Origin: Thermoplasmata archaeon
Lineage (GTDB): Archaea > Thermoplasmatota > Thermoplasmata > Lutacidiplasmatales > SKW197
NCBI GenBank assembly: GCA_038874435.1
Contig: JAVZCK010000021.1
Location: 1-33,936 of the forward strand
Direction: 5' to 3'
Length of the DNA: 33,936 nt
The position numbers were made by a program, and so were the translations under genes. Shown here piece by piece: positions 16,724-23,157 of the stretch (positions are counted from its first letter, which is position 1; each line of letters opens with the position of its first letter). Under the pieces are notes generated by a model. The model saw only the letters and a program-made list of their open reading frames with translations. It had not been told where the DNA came from and did not search any database.

Positions 16724-17293
16724 TTACCGTAAGGGGGCGTTAGCCCCCTCGTCGAAAACAAGTTTTTCAATCACCTTACTCTTCTGTCTTATTTCCTCCC
16801 TTGTCAGACCCTCAAGCTCGTGGGGAAACACAATCCAGTCATTGATTATCTTGTAGTAGTAGTCAGGCACAAGTTCCACCTGATTCTTTGCCTCTTTGAA
16901 ATAAACCACACCCACCTTTATATCGGGAGCATTCTTTCCTTTCCTCTCCTTGATAAATTCCAAGACCTTTTTTATAGTAATCCCTGTGTCCCAGACATCA
17001 TCCACAATCAGAAGTTTTTGCTCTCTACTGAGTTCCCGAAGCACATGCTCCATCCCCTTTATCTCCACCTCTCCAGTTGTCTTCAGTCCTCTGTAGGATT
17101 GGGTTTTGATTGCTGTGTGATAAGGATCAATCCCTTTCACTCTAAAGTACTCATGTACGATAATACCTGGCGGAGTACCTCCCCTCCAGATGCCAATTAA
17201 AAAATCAGGGCGAAAACCGCTCTGATAAATCTTTCTTGCAAGGCGGAAAGAATCCAGATAAAGCTTGTTCGGCGAGATAAACACCTTTTTCAT
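16724..17293 (-). CDS. Purine-type phosphoribosyltransferase (hypoxanthine/xanthine family)
   Basis: 189 aa from ATG 17293 (MKKVFISPNKLYLDSFRLAR). It has the type I phosphoribosyltransferase fold: LIGIWRGGTPPG near 32-43, the PRPP-binding motif LIVDDVWDTGIT at about 95-106, and DYYYKIINDWIVFPHE near the C-terminus, typical of the COG2236 hypoxanthine-type group. It should transfer phosphoribose to a purine base for salvage; base specificity cannot be read from sequence. The last codons (DEGANAPLR) lie in hairpin 6 of the repeat cluster, so the original C-terminus may have been replaced. The longer frame to 17680 runs antisense to ygeY and is rejected. It is divergent from the ygeY-ygeW operon, a possible purine link. 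Confidence 0.87.
   Translation of the reverse strand: MKKVFISPNKLYLDSFRLARKIYQSGFRPDFLIGIWRGGTPPGIIVHEYFRVKGIDPYHTAIKTQSYRGLKTTGEVEIKGMEHVLRELSREQKLLIVDDVWDTGITIKKVLEFIKERKGKNAPDIKVGVVYFKEAKNQVELVPDYYYKIINDWIVFPHELEGLTREEIRQKSKVIEKLVFDEGANAPLR
16732..16749. repeat. Hairpin 6, inside the phosphoribosyltransferase gene end
   Basis: AGGGGGC pairs with GCCCCCT around GTTA, after the tag GTTACCGTA. Read on the minus strand, the stem and tag encode the last residues (GANAPLR) and the stop of the phosphoribosyltransferase. Confidence 0.8.
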
Positions 17294-17349
17294 GGATGCA
17301 GAGAAACTCATGGAGTATTTGAGGTTTGCAGATGAGTTGTAGGCGAAAT

Positions 17350-17357
17350 CTATATTA
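17350..17357 (+). promoter_or_regulatory. TATA-like box of the ygeY operon
   Basis: CTATATTA lies about 22-26 bp before the ATG at 17376, close to the spacing expected for a leaderless transcript. The intergenic space shared with the divergent phosphoribosyltransferase is only 82 bp. Confidence 0.45.
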
Positions 17358-17375
17358 CCTGAAACTGCTTTTGGC

Positions 17376-18578
17376 ATGTTCGGTGAAAAATTGGACGCAA
17401 AAGAAATAAAGATGAGGGCAAAGGAAAACGAGCAGCAGGTGACACAATTTCTCAGAGACATCATTGCAATTCCAAGCTTTTCTGGTGAAGAAGGTAAGGT
17501 GATAGAGAGAATAAGCCAAGAAATGAAGAGCGTTGGTTTTGATGAGGTTTTTGTGGACCACATGGGCAGCGTTGTAGGAAGAATTGGAAATGGAAAAACA
17601 AAAATTCTTTTTGATTCCCACATAGACACTGTTGGGATTGGTGATCCAAATGCATGGAAAGTGGACCCGTTCAAAGGCAAGCTTGAGAATGGAATTGTTT
17701 ATGGTAGAGGTGCATCCGACAACAAGGCAGCAATCGCCTGTATGGTTTATGCTGGCAAGATTATAAAACAGCTCGGGCTTGAATCAGATTACACATTTTA
17801 CGCTGCAGGGATTGTCCAAGAAGAAGATTGCGATGGACTTGCCGCTCGCTCATTGATTGAGGACTATGGTCTGAGACCAGATTATGTGGTCCTGGGAGAA
17901 TGCACAAATCTGGACATCTACAGGGGCCACAGGGGACGACTGGAAATTATTGTTCGCACGAAAGGTAAGTCTTGTCATGCAAGTGCACCAGAACGCGGTG
18001 AGAATGCAGTTTACAAGATGATGCCAATTGTGAAGGGCATAGAGAAATTAAATGCAAAATTGAAGAAGGACAAATTTTTAGGCAAAGGTAGCATAGCAGT
18101 AACTCACATTGATTGCAAAACCCCGTCCTACAATGCAGTACCAGATGCGTGCTCTATCTACCTAGATAGACGCCTCACTTTTGGAGAAGATAAGGAACTT
18201 GCAGTTTCCCAGATAAAAAGTTTAAAGGATTTCGGAGACGCAGAGATTGAAATTCCAGTTTACGATAAACCAAGTTACAAGGGTTTCGTGAAAAAGGTTG
18301 AAAAGTATTTCCCTGCATGGGCACTTGATGAGAAGCATGTGCTCGTCCAGAATGGGTTGGAGTGTGCTAAAGCAATTTTGGATAAGGAGCCTGGAATTTC
18401 GAAATGGGTTTTCGGCACAGACGGTAGTTACACAATGGGCATTGCAAAAATCCCGACAATTGGTTTCGGGCCCGGAAGAGAGGAACACTCTCATAGCATA
18501 GAAGACCAGGTTCAGATAGAGCATTTGGTTATTTCCACAGCGTTCTATGCACTGTTGCCACAAATGTTCATGAGGTGA
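17376..18578 (+). CDS. ygeY: YgeY-type M20 metallohydrolase
   Basis: 400 aa. This M20 peptidase-family hydrolase keeps the two-zinc ligands: SHIDT (H82, D84), bridging D115 in GRGASDNK, the catalytic pair E149/E150 in VQEED, E175 in LGEC, and a late His in EEHSHS. Many stretches match the family of E. coli YgeY as I recall it (VQEEDCDGL, SCHASAPERGENA, the DxVGIGD region), more than generic ArgE/DapE. YgeY proteins are tied to selenium-dependent molybdenum hydroxylase clusters and to anaerobic purine breakdown in bacteria; the exact substrate is uncertain. The ATG lies after a TATA-like box and gives the same N-terminal length as YgeY. It overlaps the ygeW ribosome site. It is the first gene of ygeY-ygeW-moaD. 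Confidence 0.85.
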   Translation: MFGEKLDAKEIKMRAKENEQQVTQFLRDIIAIPSFSGEEGKVIERISQEMKSVGFDEVFVDHMGSVVGRIGNGKTKILFDSHIDTVGIGDPNAWKVDPFKGKLENGIVYGRGASDNKAAIACMVYAGKIIKQLGLESDYTFYAAGIVQEEDCDGLAARSLIEDYGLRPDYVVLGECTNLDIYRGHRGRLEIIVRTKGKSCHASAPERGENAVYKMMPIVKGIEKLNAKLKKDKFLGKGSIAVTHIDCKTPSYNAVPDACSIYLDRRLTFGEDKELAVSQIKSLKDFGDAEIEIPVYDKPSYKGFVKKVEKYFPAWALDEKHVLVQNGLECAKAILDKEPGISKWVFGTDGSYTMGIAKIPTIGFGPGREEHSHSIEDQVQIEHLVISTAFYALLPQMFMR

Positions 18579-18583
18579 GAAAA

Positions 18584-19570
18584 ATGAAAACAATGTTTAG
18601 AGGAAAGCACTTTATAACTGACCAGGAATGGGATGTTGAGGAGCTGGAGACCGTTTTTGAGGTTGCCAAATACCTCAAAACAAAGTTTGCATTGAACGAG
18701 GAACATCGGCTTTTGCAGGACAAAACCCTGTTCATGATTTGGTTCGACAAGTCCACAAGGACAAGGAACTCGTTCGAGGCAGCAATGACGCAGCTTGGTG
18801 GCCATGCCCATGACTTGCCATCGGAGCGATTGCAGATAAGCCATGGCGAAAGTGCCCAGGACACGGCAGAGGTGCTGAGCCGCTATGGTCATGGAATAGC
18901 AATAAGGCACTGTTTGTATGGCGAAGGAAACAAATACATCAGGGAGGTTGCAAAGCATTCCAAAATTCCAGTTATAAACATGCAGTGCGATGTTTACCAT
19001 CCATGTCAGGCCATGGCAGACCTTTTCACACTCAAGGAAAAGATGCGGAAACTCGAAGGAAAGAAATTTGTGGTTTCCTGGGCCTATGCACCGAGCTACA
19101 TGAAACCTATGTCTGTGCCACAGTCGCTCATTTTGCTCATGCCCAGGTTTGGGTTTGATGTCACACTTGCCCATCCCCCAGAGTTCAAGCTGATGCCAGA
19201 AATAATGGAGCAAGCAAAGAAGAATGCAGAAGAGGCAGGTGTGAAATTTGAGGTGTCGCACAACATGAAAGAGGCATTCGAAGGGGCTGATGTGGTCTAT
19301 CCGAAGAGCTGGGGCTGTTTGCAAGTAACTCAAAAGCCAGAAGAGAGCATGCAGATTGCAAAGAAATACACCGACTGGATTTGCAACGAAGAATTGATGG
19401 ATTTGACAAACAAGCATTCTTACTATATGCATTGCCTGCCTGCTGACAGGGGCTATGAAGTCACAGATGGAGTTATAGACGGACCACATTCTATCGTGAA
19501 CGACGAGGCCGAAAACCGCCTCCATGTGCAGAAGGCAATTCTGGCGCTGACAATGGGTGGTAGGCCCTGA
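18584..19570 (+). CDS. ygeW: YgeW-type carbamoyltransferase
   Basis: 328 aa. Aspartate/ornithine carbamoyltransferase fold: carbamoyl-phosphate loop FDKSTRTR (54-61), CDVYHPCQAMADL, and HCLPADRGYE near the C-terminus. WAYAPSYMKPMSVPQ, RFGFDVTLAHP and DVVYPKSW match YgeW, the knotted carbamoyltransferase, rather than ArgF. The amino substrate is not established. ATG 18584 is preferred because GAGGTGAG, overlapping the ygeY stop, lies 5 nt upstream; a GTG at 18575 is in frame. Pairing with ygeY supports the assignment, since the two occur together in bacteria. N-acetylornithine carbamoyltransferase is the main alternative; no arginine gene is nearby to support it. Confidence 0.8.
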   Translation: MKTMFRGKHFITDQEWDVEELETVFEVAKYLKTKFALNEEHRLLQDKTLFMIWFDKSTRTRNSFEAAMTQLGGHAHDLPSERLQISHGESAQDTAEVLSRYGHGIAIRHCLYGEGNKYIREVAKHSKIPVINMQCDVYHPCQAMADLFTLKEKMRKLEGKKFVVSWAYAPSYMKPMSVPQSLILLMPRFGFDVTLAHPPEFKLMPEIMEQAKKNAEEAGVKFEVSHNMKEAFEGADVVYPKSWGCLQVTQKPEESMQIAKKYTDWICNEELMDLTNKHSYYMHCLPADRGYEVTDGVIDGPHSIVNDEAENRLHVQKAILALTMGGRP

Positions 19571-19848
19571 GCCAGATTAATGTAAAATTTTTTGGTTATT
19601 TCAGAGAAATCACTGGTGTTGCTATAGTCCAGCTTGAAAGCGAAAACTTTCATACTGTGAGAGATCTGCTTTGTGAGGTCGTGAAAAGATACCCTGCCAT
19701 CAAAGACAAACTTTTTGAAGGCGAGAATGTGATGCCTTTCGTCAAGGTCCTTGTCAATGGACTGGCTATAGAGGTGAAGGAAGGACTGGATACCAAGGTA
19801 AAACCTGGAGATGCCATTGCAATTTTTCCACCAGTGGGTGGTGGGTAA
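19567..19848 (+). CDS. MoaD/SAMP-like small sulfur carrier, apparent CTG start
   Basis: 93 aa with a beta-grasp pattern: INVKFFGYFREITGV at the N-terminus, VKVLVNGLAIEV in the middle and the C-terminal tail AIFPPVGGG, whose di-glycine end is what E1-like enzymes adenylate. It could carry sulfur for molybdopterin or act as a ubiquitin-like modifier (SAMP). The N-terminal strand lies upstream of the first GTG (19657), so a true start must be earlier. A TAG at 19561-19563 closes the frame, and between them no ATG, GTG or TTG is in frame; CTG 19567 overlaps the ygeW stop as CTGA, with GGTGG 6 nt upstream. A molybdopterin role fits the YgeY/YgeW link to molybdenum hydroxylases, but that is inference. 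Confidence 0.78.
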   Translation: MSQINVKFFGYFREITGVAIVQLESENFHTVRDLLCEVVKRYPAIKDKLFEGENVMPFVKVLVNGLAIEVKEGLDTKVKPGDAIAIFPPVGGG

Positions 19849-19893
19849 GAGAAAAAGATTTGCCTGGTAAAAGTCCAGATGGACAATCGCAAC

Positions 19894-19905
19894 CTTTATA
19901 TATTG
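19894..19905 (+). promoter_or_regulatory. TATA box of the 41-aa gene
   Basis: CTTTATATATTG at this point would place the transcript start near 19926, about 22 nt before the ATG at 19948. Confidence 0.6.
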
Positions 19906-19947
19906 GTATGCTATTTGTCAGACAAAGAGTAGAAAGATGGTGATAAA

Positions 19948-20073
19948 ATGTCTGATGCTGCTGTGATGGAAACCAATGGTGGGAGCGAAGATTTCGAGGC
20001 ATGGGATGCAGAAGAGTTAATGGAATGGATGGAGCAGATAGACAATCTCCTCAGGCAAATAAAGGAGATTTAG
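19948..20073 (+). CDS. Small acidic protein, 41 aa, unknown
   Basis: ATG 19948 is preceded by GGTGAT 5 nt upstream and by a clear TATA box, so this very short frame is likely real. The product is acidic and ends in an amphipathic helix (LMEWMEQIDNLLRQIKEI), with a Trp-containing DFEAWDAEEL before it; it could be a small dimerising or adaptor peptide. Its stop overlaps the stop of rfcL by 4 nt, tail to tail. No family was recognised. Confidence 0.65.
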   Translation: MSDAAVMETNGGSEDFEAWDAEELMEWMEQIDNLLRQIKEI

Positions 20074-21470
20074 GGTAATTCCAGTAATTTCTTCTGTCCC
20101 CTATCTAATTCAACGCTTTTCTGCTTTTCCTTCTCTTTTTCTGGTTTCTGGCCATAGATGTTCTTTATAATTATCTCTGCTCTCTCATCATAGTCGAAAA
20201 TAAAACGTACATCGTCTGGCGTGAGCCGTAATTTCTTCACCATCAATATTCTAAATTTATCGTTATGTCTGAAGATGTAGACGAAGTAGGGATAGATTTC
20301 TTTTTTTGCCTCAGAAATTGAGGTGTGACAGTATCTGCCAAGCTTGTAGCACAATGCATAGATTCTCTCCCTTGCTTCCCTTGAATCTCGCATCTTAAGT
20401 AAAAACTGAGGGAAACTAAATTGGATGAATCTTGGTTCATGTTTTTTTGCGACCGCAACACCACCTAACATCAGGTCAATTGCATATTTCCAGAGGCCAT
20501 ATCTGTTCCTCCGATAGACCCTGCCGAAAAACAAATCTGCCTTTGAAAGTGCATCAAAGCCAGCAGCTAGGTCTTCAGGATTATTATAGGCCTTCGGAAG
20601 GTTTTCCTCAATCCAGAGAGCTAGTTTTTCTGGTTCTTCATCAACAGTCCTCTGAACTTCTCTAATTTTTCTCAGGTTCTTTTCTTTGAAGATGGTTCCG
20701 AGTAGGGAGTAAACATCTTCTTCTCTGTCCCTAACACCAACTCCTTCCTCACTGGTAATCTGGGTTTTACCGGCAGCCACTGCCTGCAGGTCATTCACTG
20801 CACTTCTCACATCCCCATTAGAGCGCTCAGCTATGAGGTCAAGCACTCGCTCCTCTACCCTTATTTTCTCAGAGACACAAATACCAGCGAGCAATTTTTT
20901 TATTTCTCGCTTATCAACTCTCCTGAACTTAATGATTTCACAGACATCCTTAAACTTGCCCTTCCTCGTGAGTTCATACTCATCATTAACGATGAGAATG
21001 ATTGGATTTGAAGTTACTGCAATAGTTCTTATAATTGCACTTGCACCTCCTCTGTCGCTATAATCCAGTTTCGCATCGCTTTCTTCACTTCCTTCTCTGC
21101 CCATACCCTCGTCACTAACTCGCTCATACAAACTGTCTGCCTCATCTAGAATGAGAAGTTTTTTCTTTTTTTCGCTTCCAGAGAGGTCACGATGAATTGC
21201 TGCTCTCAGCACTATGTCTTCAATTGCACCCGCATTTCTTGCATCTGATGCATTAAGTTCTATTATCTCCCAACCAAATTCATTTGCGAGGGCATGTGCA
21301 GCAGTGGTCTTTCCAACACCAGGTTTTCCTGATAACACCACGGCACGCTTTCCAGGCCTACCTGCTTCCCACTCCTCTGCCCATCTCCTCAGAGCTGCAA
21401 TCGCCTGTTTGTTTCCTCGAATCTCTGAGAGCAATTTAGGACGATACTTTTCAACCCACATCTCAGACAT
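20070..21470 (-). CDS. rfcL: Replication factor C large subunit
   Basis: 466 aa from ATG 21470; TTG 21479 is an alternative. WVEKYRPKLLSEIRGN opens the AAA+ domain, followed by Walker A GKPGVGKTT (48-56), Walker B LLILDEAD (105-112), a sensor 1 region (ILIVNDEYE) and SNGDVRSAVNDLQAVA of the lid. Together with a small subunit it loads the PCNA clamp on primed DNA. The C-terminal part is helical as in archaeal RfcL. Its end (GQKKLLELP) has no aromatic pair, so the PCNA-binding PIP box found at the end of many RfcL proteins is weak or missing. The small subunit is not in the window. It is convergent with the 41-aa gene and divergent from the lipid operon. Confidence 0.94.
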   Translation of the reverse strand: MSEMWVEKYRPKLLSEIRGNKQAIAALRRWAEEWEAGRPGKRAVVLSGKPGVGKTTAAHALANEFGWEIIELNASDARNAGAIEDIVLRAAIHRDLSGSEKKKKLLILDEADSLYERVSDEGMGREGSEESDAKLDYSDRGGASAIIRTIAVTSNPIILIVNDEYELTRKGKFKDVCEIIKFRRVDKREIKKLLAGICVSEKIRVEERVLDLIAERSNGDVRSAVNDLQAVAAGKTQITSEEGVGVRDREEDVYSLLGTIFKEKNLRKIREVQRTVDEEPEKLALWIEENLPKAYNNPEDLAAGFDALSKADLFFGRVYRRNRYGLWKYAIDLMLGGVAVAKKHEPRFIQFSFPQFLLKMRDSREARERIYALCYKLGRYCHTSISEAKKEIYPYFVYIFRHNDKFRILMVKKLRLTPDDVRFIFDYDERAEIIIKNIYGQKPEKEKEKQKSVELDRGQKKLLELP

Positions 21471-21535
21471 GTTCAACAATAGAATACCCTGCAGTTAGAA
21501 AAAGGTTTGGGCTCAAACGACCTACCGCCGAAATA

Positions 21536-21543
21536 CTTAATAC
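21536..21543 (+). promoter_or_regulatory. TATA box of the lipid-synthesis operon
   Basis: CTTAATAC centred about 27 bp before the ATG at 21567, spacing of a leaderless message. Confidence 0.55.
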
Positions 21544-21566
21544 ATTCCTTCACTTTGTTTTGCTGA

Positions 21567-22406
21567 ATGCATCCATATTTTGATATAATAAGACCTGGCA
21601 ACTGTGCCCTTGCAGCCATAGGTGTGGTTGTAGGCGGAGTGATTGCTGCAGGAGTTAATGTTCTCGGAATTACAAATCTTTTCCAACTTATCTTTGCAAT
21701 GCTTGTGGTTTTCTTAAGCACCGCCGGTGGAAATGTGCTCAACGATTATACTGACAGAGAAGTGGATAAAATCAATCATCCAGATAGGCCCATTCCTTCA
21801 GGAAAAATCAAGCCACGACATGCTGCAATTTATGCAAGCGCGCTTTTCGCCACTGCCCTTCCGTTTGCAATTTTGGCAGAGCATCGAATTGAGCTTACCT
21901 CTATCTTCCTAATAGCGCTCTTGCTCATGCTTGCTTACGAGTTCAGGTTCAAGGCAGATGGACTTTCTGGCAATTTGATTGTCAGTTTGCTCACATCAAT
22001 GGTTTTTGTCTTTGGGGGCTGTGCCTTCGGAAATCCTATGCTTACGATTCCATTTGCGCTCATCTCTTTTTTAGCTAGTGTCTACCGTGAAATAGTGAAG
22101 GATATAGAAGATGTAGAAGGTGATTTTACCAGAAAGACCCTACCTAAAAAGGTCGGAAAAAGAACTGCTGGCTTAATGGCGATTTCGACACTCACACTGT
22201 CTATCATATTCTCTCCTGTTCCTCTTCTCCTTCCCAACTTTGGCTTTCTTCCAAAAGTTGCATACACGATTGGAATTGTTGCAGCAGACATTGTCTTTAT
22301 ATACTCTGCCACATTCACATTCAAGTCCCCAAGCAAAGCCCAAAAGTTTGCAAAGATTGGGATGCTGCTTGGCACAATTTCGTTCCTGCTCATCGGATTG
22401 AGGTGA
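21567..22406 (+). CDS. Digeranylgeranylglyceryl phosphate synthase (UbiA family)
   Basis: 279 aa, with about eight to nine TM helices. The first aspartate motif NDYTDREVD (59-67) and the second, KDIEDVEGD (178-186), chelate Mg2+-prenyl diphosphate as in all UbiA enzymes. It attaches the second geranylgeranyl chain to glycerol-1-phosphate ether in the membrane, making the archaeal lipid core. The assignment to the DGGGP synthase branch is supported by the next gene, GGGP synthase, which performs the preceding step. It is separated from that gene by 4 nt. Other UbiA prenyltransferases (quinone or haem side-chain) are less likely in this context. Confidence 0.9.
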   Translation: MHPYFDIIRPGNCALAAIGVVVGGVIAAGVNVLGITNLFQLIFAMLVVFLSTAGGNVLNDYTDREVDKINHPDRPIPSGKIKPRHAAIYASALFATALPFAILAEHRIELTSIFLIALLLMLAYEFRFKADGLSGNLIVSLLTSMVFVFGGCAFGNPMLTIPFALISFLASVYREIVKDIEDVEGDFTRKTLPKKVGKRTAGLMAISTLTLSIIFSPVPLLLPNFGFLPKVAYTIGIVAADIVFIYSATFTFKSPSKAQKFAKIGMLLGTISFLLIGLR

Positions 22407-22410
22407 TAAA

Positions 22411-23157
22411 ATGCGTGTATGGGAATACATTGAAAAAAAGATAAAAAACAACGAGAAACTACATATGACACTCCTTGACCCAGACAAACAGAGTCCTGAA
22501 GAGGCAGGTGAAATTGCGAAGAAGTGTGAAACCCTTGGCACTGACGCAATAATGATTGGTGGTTCAACTGGAGTGACACGGTTGAACATGGATGCAACTG
22601 CAAAGGCAATCAAGGCAAATCTAGAAAAAATCCCACTCATCATTTTCCCAACAAAACCAGATGCTCTGACGCCTCATGCAGATGCCATTTACTTCATGAG
22701 CATGCTTAACTCCCAAGACCTGAACTTTGTGATTGGTTATCAAGTTTTAGGTGCAATTGTAGTGCGAAAACTAAAGCTTGAACCAATTCCTATGGGCTAT
22801 ATTATCATCGAGCCAGGTATGAAAGTAGCTGAAGTAGGCTGTGCAAGAGTCATTGCAAGAAACGATAACCAGTCAGCAGTTGCCCATGCTCTTGCAGCTG
22901 AGTACCTTGGAATGAAACTGGTGTATCTTGAAGCGGGGAGTGGTGCTCACCAGCATGTCCCTCCTGAAATGGTGGCAGAAGTACGTAAGAACATCTCAAT
23001 AGGCCTGATTGCAGGCGGTGGAATTAGAAACTCAGAAAGTGCGGCATTGCTTGCAAAGGCAGGTGCAGACATAATTGTCACAGGCACAATCGTGGAAGAA
23101 GCAAAAGAGATTGAAAAAACGCTTGGAAGTATAATTGCTGCGGTGAAGCATAGATGA
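22411..23157 (+). CDS. Geranylgeranylglyceryl phosphate synthase
   Basis: 248 aa, a PcrB/GGGPS-type TIM barrel. HMTLLDPDKQ (18-27) binds Mg2+ and glycerol-1-phosphate, GGSTGV (50-55) follows, YLEAGSGAHQHVP (172-183) is diagnostic of the archaeal group, and AGGGIRN (201-207) plus VTGTIVEE (223-230) bind phosphate. It catalyses the first committed step of ether-lipid synthesis with sn-glycerol-1-phosphate. GAGGTGA upstream of ATG 22411 lies at the end of the UbiA gene; its own stop overlaps the DUF2070 start as ATGA, so the three genes are coupled. Confidence 0.95.
   Translation: MRVWEYIEKKIKNNEKLHMTLLDPDKQSPEEAGEIAKKCETLGTDAIMIGGSTGVTRLNMDATAKAIKANLEKIPLIIFPTKPDALTPHADAIYFMSMLNSQDLNFVIGYQVLGAIVVRKLKLEPIPMGYIIIEPGMKVAEVGCARVIARNDNQSAVAHALAAEYLGMKLVYLEAGSGAHQHVPPEMVAEVRKNISIGLIAGGGIRNSESAALLAKAGADIIVTGTIVEEAKEIEKTLGSIIAAVKHR

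Larger units (their letters stand above)
16515..16750. repeat. Cluster of six compact hairpins (dispersed repeat units)
   Basis: This GC-rich stretch between the 116-aa gene and the phosphoribosyltransferase consists of six inverted repeats with 3-4 nt loops. They fall into two visible types: an outer CTTTTC/GAAAAG clamp around a variable inner stem (first and third units), and GTACCGTA or GTTACCGTAA followed by a variable stem (second, fifth and sixth). The fourth is a plain 9-bp stem. Stems differ in sequence but stay paired. The cluster lies at the 3' end of the phosphoribosyltransferase gene and contributes its last codons. Terminators, RNA stability elements or small mobile repeats are all possible. 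Confidence 0.85.

Noticed and set aside
16502-16732. 76-aa plus-strand frame across the hairpins
   Set aside because: It is made of palindromic repeat sequence, has no ribosome site, and its low-complexity product is what such repeats give by chance.
16515-16750. CRISPR array
   Set aside because: Units vary in length and are each self-palindromic; there are no constant repeats with regular spacers and no cas genes.
17294-17680. N-terminal extension of the phosphoribosyltransferase
   Set aside because: It runs antisense through ygeY, and the enzyme fold starts at ATG 17293.
18545-19525. 326-aa minus-strand frame
   Set aside because: It is the antisense shadow of ygeW, which has clear family motifs.
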